DNA from: Agrococcus sp. Marseille-Q4369
GTDB taxonomy: Bacteria > Actinomycetota > Actinomycetes > Actinomycetales > Microbacteriaceae
Length of the DNA stretch: 64,000 nucleotides
Direction: 5' to 3'
Assembly: GCF_018308945.1 (NCBI RefSeq)
Contig: NZ_CP070501.1
Coordinates: forward strand, 2,046,001 to 2,110,000
Shown: in pieces, positions 1 to 7,928 of the stretch
Position numbering within the stretch: position 1 is the first letter of the stretch
Layout of the letters: the number at the start of each line of letters is the position of its first letter
Translations under genes and position numbers: made by a program
The notes under the pieces: generated by a model
What the model was told of the DNA's origin: nothing
Database searches by the model: none
Seen by the model: the letters and a program-made list of their open reading frames with translations, nothing else

Positions 1-164
1 CCGAGGAGCTCGACGGCTGGGCCGAGCGCATCCGCGGCTGGACGAGCGGGTCGGTGACGCCGGATGGCCGCCCGCGCGACGTGTACGCCTACTTCGACAA
101 CGACATCCACGGGCACGCGCCGCACGACGCGGTCGCGCTCGCGAGCCGGGTCGAGCGCCGCTGA
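1..164 (+). CDS. DUF72 family protein, C-terminal end (partial)
   Basis: The window opens inside this gene; the reading frame starts at base 3 and 53 codons remain before the TGA. The end of the protein reads DVYAYFDNDIHGHAPHDA, which matches the C-terminal signature of DUF72 (YecE-like) proteins: an aromatic-rich strand, an Asn-Asp pair, and a His/Ala-Pro turn before the last helix. Family members are TIM-barrel proteins of unknown biochemical role. It converges on the next gene with only 3 bases between stop codons. The N-terminus and promoter lie outside the window. Confidence 0.75.
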   Translation, partial: EELDGWAERIRGWTSGSVTPDGRPRDVYAYFDNDIHGHAPHDAVALASRVERR

Positions 165-167
165 CGG

Positions 168-2036
168 TCAGTCGTCGAGCTCGTCGTCGATGTCGATGAT
201 CGTGAGCGCGAGCACGGCCCCGCGAGCGACGACGCTGGCAAGCGCGGCGGGCACGGCGAGCTCACGCGACTCGTCGACCTGGAGCAGTCCGGCGCGCACG
301 AGCTGCCGCAGCATCCGCAGGGCTCTGGGCGCGAACATCGTGTCAGCCGATTGATCGGCGGAACGCTCATCGGCACCGTCGCCGTCCGGCCGCGGCAGCG
401 CGAGCAGCAGCCGGCGGATCGTCTCGGCCACCGCCTCCTCGTTGTAGTAGCCGCGCGCCAAGCGCGCCTCCCACGTGACGGCGTGCGCGACGAACGCGCC
501 GGCGAGCATCTCGGCGTCCTCCGGCGGCGGCGACCCGGTGGCCCACCGACTCGCCTGCGGCCCGGGGCGCACGCGCGATGCGGTCGTCTCGATGACCTCG
601 GCGGTCAGCAGCGCCTCCCACCACGCGTCGAGCATCGGCACGTCGAGCATCGACATCGCCTCGACGGCATCCTCGGGGCGAGCCGCCGCGGTCATGACGG
701 CGGGGTCCCTCACGATGGGCTCCTGCCGGGGGCCGCTGCTCACCCCGACGGCGTCGATGCCGAGCAGTCGAGCCACGTCCTGGATGTCGGCGCGTCGCAG
801 GGCACCGGAGGGGGTGATCGGTCGGCCCTTGCCGATCCACTCCAGGAGCGCCGGCACGGCCTCGATCACGCGGGTGCGAGCGAGCGCTTCCTGCCGCACC
901 TCCCGTGGGATGCTCGCAGCGGCGTCCAGCGCGCGTCCGATCGCGTCCGAGGCAGGGGAGCCGTCCTCCGCGGTCGCCTCCTCGAAGTAGTCGTGCACGT
1001 CCTTCCACTCCTGGGGCGCATCCGCCGTCTCGATGCGGAAGTGCAGGTAGTCGTCGAGGGCGTCGATCAGCACGTCGACCACCCGGGCGTCCTGGCTCTC
1101 GCGCGCGTCGACCAGCACGTCGATGAGCAGGTCGACATCGGCGGCATCGTGCGGATCGAGCTCCGACAGGCGAGCCAGCTCGAACACCATCGCGACCGCG
1201 CGCGTGGCGGTCGCCGCCTCGGCGGGCTCGTAGTCGTGCTCGCGCCTCAGCCATCGACCGAGCTCGAGCCCGAGTGCCCGATCGGCCGCTTCCGCCGAGG
1301 GCCCCGCACTCGACGGCTGCGGCTTGCGGAATGCGCTGCCCGTGACGGGCGTGGGGGCGGATGCGTCGGCCGAGTCGGCGAGCACGCGCGCCGCCGTCGC
1401 CTCGACGGTGGACTGCTCATGCGCTGCCCGAGCGGCGATCGCCGCGGCGAGCGCGAGGCACGCGCCCTCGTGCACCGCGAGGCCGCGGTGTCGGGCGTGC
1501 AGGCTCGTCAGCGCGTCGAAGGCCCGCCCCTTGCGCGCGAGCGCGACGATGTCGGTCGCGGAGGCGCGGACGCGCCGGTCTGCCCAGCGCGGCACGCGCG
1601 CGGCGGCAAGCGCGCGAGCGCCCGCGGCGTCGCCGCTCCAGCTGTCCAGCACGCCGAGCGCGGCGCCGATCACGTGCGAGACGGCGGGCTCGCTGCCCGC
1701 CGGCTGGCTCGGGGTGCTCGCGATGAGGCTGCGCACGCGCTCTGCGTCGCCGTCCGCGACCGCGACGCTGAACTGCTCCAGCAGCCGCAGGGCGCCGGCG
1801 CGCTGCGCGCCGACCGGCGTGAAGAGCATGAGGTTGTGCTGCTCGGTCGCGCGCGACAAGGCGGCGTTGAGCGCGTCGAGGCCGAGCTCGGGTGCCGGCT
1901 CGTCGAGGTCGACGCCCTCGGCGGCGAGCAGCGGCGCGAGCTCCTGCATGAGCTCCTCCGCCATGCCGGGGCGGTGCACGATGCCGAGCCGCTCCATCTC
2001 GGCTCGAACGTCCGGGTCGTCGAAGGGGTCGGTCAT
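168..2036 (-). CDS. conserved hypothetical protein, 622 aa
   Basis: I do not recognise a named family. The protein is Ala/Arg/Glu-rich and mostly helical, with no signal peptide or membrane segment. A segment near residues 400-520 (WIGKGRPITPSGALRRADI, then a Trp-Trp-containing stretch and RVRPG) resembles a domain of unknown function that I associate with actinobacteria; that is recollection, not a search. The C-terminus is very acidic (IDIDDELDD). I chose the ATG giving MTDPFDD because the longer reading would run into arsC. Its stop faces the DUF72 stop 3 bases away. Cytoplasmic location is inferred. Confidence 0.7.
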   Translation of the reverse strand: MTDPFDDPDVRAEMERLGIVHRPGMAEELMQELAPLLAAEGVDLDEPAPELGLDALNAALSRATEQHNLMLFTPVGAQRAGALRLLEQFSVAVADGDAERVRSLIASTPSQPAGSEPAVSHVIGAALGVLDSWSGDAAGARALAAARVPRWADRRVRASATDIVALARKGRAFDALTSLHARHRGLAVHEGACLALAAAIAARAAHEQSTVEATAARVLADSADASAPTPVTGSAFRKPQPSSAGPSAEAADRALGLELGRWLRREHDYEPAEAATATRAVAMVFELARLSELDPHDAADVDLLIDVLVDARESQDARVVDVLIDALDDYLHFRIETADAPQEWKDVHDYFEEATAEDGSPASDAIGRALDAAASIPREVRQEALARTRVIEAVPALLEWIGKGRPITPSGALRRADIQDVARLLGIDAVGVSSGPRQEPIVRDPAVMTAAARPEDAVEAMSMLDVPMLDAWWEALLTAEVIETTASRVRPGPQASRWATGSPPPEDAEMLAGAFVAHAVTWEARLARGYYNEEAVAETIRRLLLALPRPDGDGADERSADQSADTMFAPRALRMLRQLVRAGLLQVDESRELAVPAALASVVARGAVLALTIIDIDDELDD

Positions 2037-2064
2037 GCTGAGCAGGGTACGGTCATCGCCCCAG

Positions 2065-2475
2065 TCAGGCTGAGGGCGCGAGCTCGGCGAGCAGCGCCTC
2101 GACGCGCCGCTTGATCTCGTCGCGGATCGGCCGCACCGCCTCGAGCCCCTGCCCGGCGGGGTCGTCGAGCTCCCAGTCCTCGTAGCGCTTGCCGGGGAAG
2201 ATCGGGCACGCGTCGCCGCAACCCATCGTGATGACGACGTCGGACTCGCGCACCGCATCCGTCGTCAGCACCTTCGGCGCGTTGGCGGCGATGTCGATGC
2301 CCTCCTCGCGCATGGCCTCGACGGCGACGGGGTTGATCGCGTCCTTCGGCGCCGAGCCGGCGGAGCGCACGTCGACGCGGTCGCCGGCGAGGTGCTGCAG
2401 GTAGCCGGCGGCCATCTGCGAGCGGCCGGCGTTGTGCACGCAGACGAACAGGACGGTGGGCTTGTCGTGGGTCAT
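2065..2475 (-). CDS. arsC: arsenate reductase, low-molecular-weight phosphatase type
   Basis: It reduces arsenate to arsenite in the cytoplasm, using a thiol partner. The 136-residue length fits the LMW-phosphatase-like ArsC family. The P-loop CVHNAGRS (residues 12-19) holds the catalytic CX5R motif. A second cysteine pair in MGCGDACP (about residues 84-91) can act as resolving cysteines. In actinobacteria such enzymes are thioredoxin- or mycothiol/mycoredoxin-linked; which applies here cannot be read from sequence. The gene runs away from arsR and lies downstream of a tiny Cys-rich peptide gene, so a shared divergent ArsR-controlled region is likely. No arsenite efflux pump is seen in the locus. 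Confidence 0.93.
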   Translation of the reverse strand: MTHDKPTVLFVCVHNAGRSQMAAGYLQHLAGDRVDVRSAGSAPKDAINPVAVEAMREEGIDIAANAPKVLTTDAVRESDVVITMGCGDACPIFPGKRYEDWELDDPAGQGLEAVRPIRDEIKRRVEALLAELAPSA

Positions 2476-2535
2476 CGTGGTCCATTCTCGAGCAGGGGCC
2501 GCCCCCGGTGCACCAGGAGCGGCCGGTCGGTCGGC

Positions 2536-2601
2536 TCAGCAGCAGTCCTGGTCGAGCTCGGGCGGGCAGCCCAGCTCGCCGCACAGCGTCTCGGCGTCCA
2601 T
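2536..2601 (-). CDS. 21-aa cysteine-rich peptide in the ars locus
   Basis: This very short frame encodes MDAETLCGELGCPPELDQDCC: four cysteines in 21 residues, ending in Cys-Cys, and acidic overall. The reason to believe it is a near-perfect Shine-Dalgarno (GGGAGGAGGT on the minus strand) about 5 bases before the ATG, much stronger than that of arsC downstream. It is the first frame leftward from the arsR operator region and would be cotranscribed with arsC, 60 bases further on. A role in As(III) binding or delivery to ArsR/ArsC is inference. It could instead be only a leader that loads ribosomes for arsC. Confidence 0.5.
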   Translation of the reverse strand: MDAETLCGELGCPPELDQDCC

Positions 2602-2615
2602 CGCGCACCTCCTCC

Positions 2616-2685
2616 CATCGATGTTCGTCGATGCATTGTGATCGCATCCATCGACGGTTGTCAATGCATGTGCGACGATGGATGC
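2616..2685. promoter_or_regulatory. divergent ars operator/promoter region with nested inverted repeats
   Basis: Between the divergent ars genes are three overlapping inverted repeats. CATCGA (2616-2621) pairs with TCGATG (2628-2633). ATGCATTG (2631-2638) pairs with CAATGCAT (2662-2669). GCATCCATCG (2644-2653) pairs with CGATGGATGC (2676-2685), which abuts the arsR ATG. Such dyads suit dimeric ArsR repressors acting on both directions. I cannot assign exact -10 boxes with confidence. Confidence 0.55.
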
Positions 2686-3033
2686 ATGCCGACCGCGCTG
2701 CTCCCGCTCACCGACCTGCAGGCGTGCTGCTCGCCCGTCACTCGAGCGGTGATGGACACGGATGCCGCAGCGACGCTCTCGCGCGCGCTCAAGGCGCTCG
2801 CCGACCCGGCGCGCCTGCGGCTGCTGTCGATGGTCTCGGCGCACGCCGACGGCGAGGCGTGCGTGTGCGACCTGACCGAGCCGCTCGGCCTCTCGCAGCC
2901 GACCGTCTCGCATCACCTCAAGGTGCTCGTCGACGCCGGCTTCCTGACGCGCTCGAAGCGCGGCACCTGGGCGTACTACCGGCTCGTGCCGGGCGCGCTC
3001 GACCAGGTCGCGGGCCTGCTCGCGAAGCCGTGA
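2686..3033 (+). CDS. arsR: ArsR family As(III)-sensing repressor
   Basis: This is a 115-residue winged-helix metalloregulator that should repress the ars genes until arsenite binds. The N-terminal Cys-Cys pair (residues 14-15, LQACCSP) plus the ACVCDL cysteines at the start of the DNA-binding region resemble the C15/C16/C55 site described for Corynebacterium ArsR. The recognition helix reads LSQPTVSHHLKVL and the wing follows at KRGTWAYY. An in-frame ATG 18 bases upstream is an alternative start. I prefer the one that begins MPTALLPL, directly after the dyad. A perfect hairpin follows the stop. Confidence 0.92.
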   Translation: MPTALLPLTDLQACCSPVTRAVMDTDAAATLSRALKALADPARLRLLSMVSAHADGEACVCDLTEPLGLSQPTVSHHLKVLVDAGFLTRSKRGTWAYYRLVPGALDQVAGLLAKP

Positions 3034-3034
3034 C

Positions 3035-3052
3035 CGAGCGCGGTCGCGCTCG
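3035..3052. terminator. bidirectional hairpin between arsR and the response regulator
   Basis: A perfect 8-bp palindromic stem (CGAGCGCG/CGCGCTCG) with a 2-base centre sits between converging stop codons. There is no T tract on either side, as is common for actinobacterial terminators. Confidence 0.5.
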
Positions 3053-3060
3053 CGGCCGCC

Positions 3061-3744
3061 TCATCCACGGGGCGCGATCACCCCGTGCTCGTACGCCCAG
3101 ATGACGGCGTGGATGCGGTCACGGATGCCGAGCTTCAGCAGCACGTTCGACACGTGGGTCTTCACGGTCGCCTCGCCGACGAAGAGCTCCTTCGCGATCT
3201 CGGCGTTCGATCGGCCGCGTGCGAGCAGCAGCAGCGTCTCGCGCTCGCGGTCGGTGAGCGGGGCAAGATCGGCGGATGCGTCGGGTGCCGTCGGTGCGGA
3301 CGCGACGCCCGCGGGCACGGACCGAGTCGCCGCGAACCGCTCGATCACGCGCCGCGTCACCTCGGGCGAGAGGAGCGCGTCGCCGCGGGCGAGCGCGTGC
3401 ACCGCGTCGATGAGCTGCTCGGGCTCGGCGGTCTTGAGCAGGAAGCCCGAGGCGCCGGCCGAGAGCGCCTCGAAGAGGAAGTCCTCGCGGTCGAAGGTCG
3501 TGAGCATGAGCACCGCCGCGTGCGAATCGCTCGCGCAGATCGCGCGCGTCGCCTCGAGCCCGTCCATCAGCGGCATCTGCACGTCCATGCAGACGACGTC
3601 GGGCTGCAGCTCGGTGGCGAGCCGCACGCCCTCGGCGCCGTCCTTCGCCTGGCCGACGACCTCGAAGCCGGGCTCCGACGAGAGGATCGTCTCGAAGCCC
3701 GCGCGCACGAGCGCCTGATCGTCCACCAGCAGGATGCGCGTCAC
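3061..3744 (-). CDS. NarL/LuxR-type two-component response regulator
   Basis: This 227-residue cytoplasmic regulator has a receiver domain (residues 1-120) with acidic pair D8-D9, phospho-acceptor D54 (VCMDVQMP), the switch Thr in MLTTFD, and Lys in FLLKTAEP. A LuxR-type helix-turn-helix follows (about 158-220, ERETLLLLARGRSNAEIA). The likely partner is the HisKA_3 kinase at 5533-6819 on the same strand, with a cell-surface gene between them. The GTG start lies 6 bases after a TAGCGT box, suggesting a leaderless transcript. Targets are unknown; the flanked wall-binding protein is an obvious candidate. Confidence 0.92.
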   Translation of the reverse strand: MTRILLVDDQALVRAGFETILSSEPGFEVVGQAKDGAEGVRLATELQPDVVCMDVQMPLMDGLEATRAICASDSHAAVLMLTTFDREDFLFEALSAGASGFLLKTAEPEQLIDAVHALARGDALLSPEVTRRVIERFAATRSVPAGVASAPTAPDASADLAPLTDRERETLLLLARGRSNAEIAKELFVGEATVKTHVSNVLLKLGIRDRIHAVIWAYEHGVIAPRG

Positions 3745-3750
3745 CCCTCA

Positions 3751-3756
3751 ACGCTA
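3751..3756 (-). promoter_or_regulatory. -10 box of a leaderless promoter (response regulator)
   Basis: TAGCGT on the minus strand is separated from the GTG start by exactly 6 bases, so the transcript would begin at or next to the start codon. No clear -35 was assigned. Confidence 0.5.
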
Positions 3757-3815
3757 CCCGCGCGATGCGCACCCGTATGCTGACGGCGACCCCGCTGCCC
3801 GATGGAGGACGACGG

Positions 3816-4586
3816 ATGCGCACAAGATCACGGGCGATCGTGGCCGTCCTGATCGCCGCGCTCGTCGGCTCCCTGCTGGCGGTCGTCCCGTCACCCGGAC
3901 CCGAGGGCAGCGCGAGCGCCGCCGTCGCGGCCGACTTCGATCCGGGCCTCATCGTCTCCGACGAGCGCTTCTACGATGGCCTCGCGATGACGGCTGCCGA
4001 GGTGCAGTCGTTCATCGATGTCAAGAACACCCGCTGCGAGCCCGGCTACACGTGCCTCGACACCTACGCGCAGCGGACTCCGACCATGGCCGCCGACGCG
4101 TACTGCGACGCGGTGCCGGGCAGGGCGAGCGAATCGGCGGCAAGCATCATCGCCCGCGTAGGGCAGGCGTGCGACATCTCGCAGCGCTACCTGCTCGTGC
4201 TGCTGCAGAAGGAGCAGTCGCTCGTCACCCGCGCGGCACCGACCACCGTCCACTACGCGAAGGCGACCGGATTCGGCTGCCCGGACACGGCGCCATGCGA
4301 CCCCACGGTCGGCGGCTTCTTCTACCAGGTCTACTACGGCGCTCGGCAGTTCCAGCGCTATGCAGCGCACCCGGAGCGCTGGAGCCACCGGGCCGGCGTC
4401 GTGAACCAGGTGCGCTTCCACCCGAACGCCGCGTGCGGCTCGAGCCCCGTGCTCATTCGCAACCTCGCCACCGCGGGCCTGTACAACTACACGCCGTACC
4501 AGCCGAACGCGGCCGCGCTCGCGAACCTCTACGGCGAGGGCGACGCCTGCTCGGCCTACGGCAATCGCAACACCTGGCGCATCTAG
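3816..4586 (+). CDS. secreted cell-wall-binding protein, N-terminal half (ends at premature TAG)
   Basis: A signal peptide (about residues 1-38, MRTRSRAIVAVLIA and an Ala-rich cleavage region) precedes a domain found N-terminal to cell-wall-binding repeats in Microbacteriaceae. Recognisable segments are LLVLLQKEQSLVTR, a Cys-rich CDP loop, and YGARQFQRY. The frame stops at TAG after YGNRNTWRI, but the same frame continues directly with TDWFGD and three wall-binding repeats. Family members continue uninterrupted here as I recall them, so the TAG looks like a nonsense mutation of a Trp or Tyr codon. The start has a GGAGGA site 6 bases upstream. A truncated 256-aa secreted protein without anchor would be made. 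Confidence 0.75.
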   Translation: MRTRSRAIVAVLIAALVGSLLAVVPSPGPEGSASAAVAADFDPGLIVSDERFYDGLAMTAAEVQSFIDVKNTRCEPGYTCLDTYAQRTPTMAADAYCDAVPGRASESAASIIARVGQACDISQRYLLVLLQKEQSLVTRAAPTTVHYAKATGFGCPDTAPCDPTVGGFFYQVYYGARQFQRYAAHPERWSHRAGVVNQVRFHPNAACGSSPVLIRNLATAGLYNYTPYQPNAAALANLYGEGDACSAYGNRNTWRI

Positions 4587-5522
4587 ACGGACTGGTTCGG
4601 CGACCCGACCGAGCCGCTCCCGACCACGCAGCGCGTCGCCGGCGCCGACCGCTACGCCACCGCCGTCGAGGTCTCGCGACGCTCGTTCCCGGCGCGCGCG
4701 GAGGTCGTGTACCTCGCGAGCGGCGAGAGCTTCCCCGACGGCCTCGCCGCCGGTCCCGCAGCGGCATCGCAGGGCGGTCCGGTGCTGCTCACGCCGCGAG
4801 GCAGCGCACCGGCCGTCGTGCTGCAGGAGATCCAGCGGCTGCAGCCAGCGGAGGTCGTGATCGTCGGCGGCGAGCCGTCGGTCTCGGCGGCGGTCGAGAC
4901 CGCCGTGCGGCAGCTGGCGCCGCCCCGCCCGATCGTGCGCCTCGGCGGCACCGACCGCTTCCACACCAGCCGGCTCATCGCCGAGCACGCGTTCGGATCC
5001 GCGTCCGACGCCCTCATCGCGACAGGCCTCAAGTTCCCCGACGCGCTCGCGGCGGGACCGGTCGCGGTCCGCCGTGACGGCCCGGTGCTGCTCGTCAACG
5101 GCGAGAGCGGCGTGCTCGACACCGCGACGCGCGCGACGCTCGAGCGGCTCGGTGTCGGATGGGTCGGGGTCGTCGGCGATGCGAGCTCGGTCTCGGCGGG
5201 CATCGCCTCGGGCCTCGGCGGCGCGGGCATCGACGTCGACCGCTACGCCGGCGCAGATCGCTTCGCAACGGCGGCGCAGCTCGCGCGCGAGTTCGGCGTC
5301 GTCGGCACCGCCTACCTCGCGAGCGGCACGGGCTTCTCCGACGCGCTCGCCGGCGCGGCCGCGGCCGGCCGCGACGGCGCGCCGCTACTGCTCTCGCGGC
5401 GCGAGTGCATGCCCGCGGCGACGCGCAGCGCCCTGCTCGCCGCGGAGCCCGACCGGGTGCTCGTGCTCGGCGGGCAGCCGACGCTCAGCCAGGCGGCCGC
5501 AAGCTACACCCGCTGCCCCTGA
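4587..5522 (+). pseudogene. cell-wall-binding repeat 2 region, cut off by an in-frame TAG
   Basis: This is the remainder of the preceding gene in the same frame, about 311 codons. It holds three repeats of the cell-wall-binding-2 family. Their starts are marked RVAGADRYATAVEVSRRS, VRLGGTDRFHTSRLIAEH and RYAGADRFATAAQLAREF, each followed by a Phe-Pro/Ser-Asp-Ala/Gly-Leu-Ala block and a VVIVGG-type strand. The repeats normally hold secreted proteins on the envelope. Codon use stays normal for the genome and there are no further stops, so decay is recent or the stop is a base-call error. An internal GTG near 4707 could restart translation but would lack an export signal. Confidence 0.7.
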
Positions 5523-5532
5523 TCGCCGCTCG

Positions 5533-6819
5533 TCAGCCGGCGGACGCGCGAGCGGTCGACGGCTCCTCGGACTGCTCCGGGATCGCGTCGGTCGGCGTCG
5601 CGCGACCGCCGTGCGCGGGGATGCGCGCGCGCACGAGCCAGCCGCCGCGCGAGCGCGGGCCCACCTCGAGCGAGCCGCCGAGCGCCGCGACCCGCTCGCG
5701 CATGCCGAGCACGCCCGCACCGGCGCCGTGCTGGCCCGCGCCGCTGCCGTGGCCGTCGTCGGCGACCTCGACCTCGAGCTCGTCCGGCAGGAAGCGCACG
5801 CGCACGTCGACGTCGGCGACGGGGCCGGCGTGCTTGCGGGCGTTCGTGAGCGCCTCCTGCACGACGCGGAACGCCGTGAGTCCCACCATCGGCGTCACGG
5901 GGCGCGGCTCGCCGATCGTCGCGAGCGTCACGCGCTGGCCGCTCGCGTGCGCCGACTCGACGAGCGCGGGCAGCGCCTCGAGGTCGGGCGCGGCGGCGGC
6001 GCCGTCGTCCTCCGAGCGCAGCGTGACGACGAGCGAGCGGAGCTCGGTGATCGCCTCCCGCGCCGACGCCTCGACGTGCCGCAGCGCATCCGCCGCCTTG
6101 TCCTGATCGGTCGCGAGCACGCGCCGCGCGGCACCGGCCTGGATGCCCATCGCCGAGACGTGGTGCGCGACGACGTCGTGCAGCTCGCGCGCGATGCGCA
6201 GGCGCTCGAGCGAGACGGCCTGCTCGGCGAGCTGCGCCTGCTGCGCCTCGATCTCGGCGTGCGCGGCGGCGAGCCGCTCCTGCTCGATCGCCGAGCGCCA
6301 CGCGCGGTCGCCGAAGATCCAGCCGCCGCCGAAGTACGCGGCGTTGACGACGACCTGGATCATGAGGAACGCGAAGAACGCCGAGACGCCGCGCTCGCCC
6401 GTCTCGGGGTCGGAGAACCCGCGGATCGCCGAGGCGGCGAGCCACGCCGCCATGAGCAGCGAGATCACGACGCGCGACCAGAACGCGCGCCGGCGGTCTG
6501 GATCCCACGCACCGATCGAGTAGAAGCCCATGAAGAGCGCCACTTGCGACGCGTAGAGCTCGAGCGCGCCCGCCTCACCTGCGCCGACGTAGATGACGAT
6601 CTGCGCGATCGCGGCGGGCACGGGGAAGTGCCGTCGCCACATGAGCGGCGCAGGCAGCAGCAGTGCGGCGAGGAGCGGCGCCCAGATGGGCATGCCCTCG
6701 AACTGCAGCCCGGTCATGTCGGTCAGCGCGACCATGAGGCACCCGACGGCGGCGAGCACCCCGGCGAGGATGGCGTCGGCTCGCGTCGAGCTCGCGTCGG
6801 GGGCCTTGCGCACGGGCAT
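5533..6819 (-). CDS. sensor histidine kinase (HisKA_3/NarL-partner type)
   Basis: The 428-residue membrane kinase has five or six hydrophobic segments in residues 15-175. A dimerisation/phosphoacceptor helix follows (RLRIARELHDVVAHHVSAMG, His near 214), then a GHKL ATPase domain with N box (QEALTNARKHA) and G boxes (VADDGHGSG, GVLGMRERV). It should phosphorylate the response regulator at 3061-3744. The N-terminal sensor resembles the compact membrane sensors of LiaS/DesK-type kinases, so an envelope signal is plausible but inferred. The ATG is 6 bases after TAGGCT, indicating a leaderless promoter separate from that of the regulator. Confidence 0.92.
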   Translation of the reverse strand: MPVRKAPDASSTRADAILAGVLAAVGCLMVALTDMTGLQFEGMPIWAPLLAALLLPAPLMWRRHFPVPAAIAQIVIYVGAGEAGALELYASQVALFMGFYSIGAWDPDRRRAFWSRVVISLLMAAWLAASAIRGFSDPETGERGVSAFFAFLMIQVVVNAAYFGGGWIFGDRAWRSAIEQERLAAAHAEIEAQQAQLAEQAVSLERLRIARELHDVVAHHVSAMGIQAGAARRVLATDQDKAADALRHVEASAREAITELRSLVVTLRSEDDGAAAAPDLEALPALVESAHASGQRVTLATIGEPRPVTPMVGLTAFRVVQEALTNARKHAGPVADVDVRVRFLPDELEVEVADDGHGSGAGQHGAGAGVLGMRERVAALGGSLEVGPRSRGGWLVRARIPAHGGRATPTDAIPEQSEEPSTARASAG

Positions 6820-6825
6820 GCGTCG

Positions 6826-6831
6826 AGCCTA
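6826..6831 (-). promoter_or_regulatory. -10 box of a leaderless promoter (histidine kinase)
   Basis: TAGGCT on the minus strand lies 6 bases before the ATG, matching the spacing at the response regulator and several other genes here. Confidence 0.5.
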
Positions 6832-7215
6832 GGACGACCGTCGGGAGCACGCCTCAGCCGTCGGGAGGGGAGCTCGCGGTGGCGGATCTCCGTCGCGCGG
6901 GGGAGGCCGAAGACGTGAGGAAACCTATCGTCCACCTATGTACCCCAGTGGAGTACGCTCGACGCATCACCATCGACTCAGTCAAGAACGTCGCCTCCAC
7001 GGATGCCGACACCGACGAGATCCTCGCCGAGCCGAACGCATCCCCCGCCGGTCATCATCGCAGATCCGCGGCCCTCTCCTCCCCGTCGCACCAAGAGATC
7101 GCACTCCCCATCGCAGGAGCGGGCGTGAATCGCGTTCACCTCGCGGACGCCACCGAGCACGGCGCATCGATCGAGCACACGCTCGTCGAAGGCGCCTCGA
7201 AGCGGGTGCGCCATC
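6832..7215. other. about 380 bp without a confident gene
   Basis: A TATCGT box at 6926-6931 sits 6 bases before an ATG at 6938, but that frame is Arg-rich and looks non-coding. The alternative frame that begins VRKPIVHL and runs to 7229 has a more normal composition but resembles nothing I know and overlaps the next start. A short RNA or leader from this promoter is possible. Confidence 0.3.
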
Positions 7216-7413
7216 ATGCCGCTCACTGAGCTCCTCGATCCCGCCGTGCTGCTGGCGGCCGGCACCGCCGTCGCGTTCCCCATCGTCGTCGTGATCGGGG
7301 TCGCCGTGCTGCGCCGCATCGTCGCGCGTCGGAACCCCGAGCTCGCGCCGGTTCCCGCAGAGGCGGATGCGCCTGCGCCGCCGCGCACGAATCGCGAGGC
7401 TGGGCTCGCCTAG
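7216..7413 (+). CDS. small single-span membrane protein, 65 aa
   Basis: The protein has one clear hydrophobic helix (about residues 8-33, PAVLLAAGTAVAFPIVVVIG), a positive patch (RRIVARR) marking the cytoplasmic side, and a Pro/Ala-rich acidic tail. No family is recognised. The ribosome-binding site is weak. Amino-acid composition and the sharp membrane helix favour a real gene, but a chance frame cannot be excluded at this GC content. Confidence 0.45.
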   Translation: MPLTELLDPAVLLAAGTAVAFPIVVVIGVAVLRRIVARRNPELAPVPAEADAPAPPRTNREAGLA

Positions 7414-7532
7414 CACCGCTTTTCCGCGTTCTTCTCGCCGACAGGCACGGAGATCCTCAGTTTCGGTTGAGTGTCGGCACCGGTAGGCCCTACTGTCACC
7501 CATGGCACTTCGCGCCCCGAGGGAGAAGACGG

Positions 7533-7910
7533 ATGCTGCAGGACGACCGGGCACTGAGGGTGCCCGAGCCGAGCGTGTGGGCTGGATGGCGCCGCGCGGA
7601 CGCCGAGGCCTGGACACAGGCGCTGCTCGCCTTCCCGCGACGTGAGGGCCCGGCGGCCATCTCGCCGATGCTGCGTCTCGTCCTCTGGCATGACTGGACC
7701 CTGCGGCGAGCCCTGCCCGAGCTCGAGTGCTGGGCGACCCTCACGGCCGACTTCGAGCGCCAGGGCGTGACGGCGGATGTGTTCACGCGCTTCCACGAGA
7801 CCGCGAGCGTCGCGCCGTGGTCACCCGCCGATGACGCGCCCGCGGGCCGCGGCGCTGCGGCTGCTGCGACCGACGCGCCGCCCGCCGTCGCCGAGGTCCC
7901 CGCGGCCTGA
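7533..7910 (+). CDS. hypothetical protein, 125 aa
   Basis: No family is recognised. The first 95 residues look globular and Trp-rich (SVWAGWRRADAEAWTQ, LRLVLWHDWTLRRALPELE); the last 30 are Ala/Pro-rich and disordered. I chose the ATG at MLQDDRALRV because GAGGGAGAAG lies just upstream. A TACTGT box at 7491-7496 would start transcription near 7502, giving a short leader. It converges on the MFS gene. Confidence 0.55.
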   Translation: MLQDDRALRVPEPSVWAGWRRADAEAWTQALLAFPRREGPAAISPMLRLVLWHDWTLRRALPELECWATLTADFERQGVTADVFTRFHETASVAPWSPADDAPAGRGAAAAATDAPPAVAEVPAA

Positions 7911-7928
7911 GTCGCGCGGCGCAGCGCG

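Noticed and set aside
6879-7294. Overlapping plus-strand frames of 116 and 118 codons
   Set aside because: One is Arg/His-rich in the manner of a chance high-GC frame. The other has better composition but no ribosome site, no recognisable family, and overlaps a more convincing small membrane protein.
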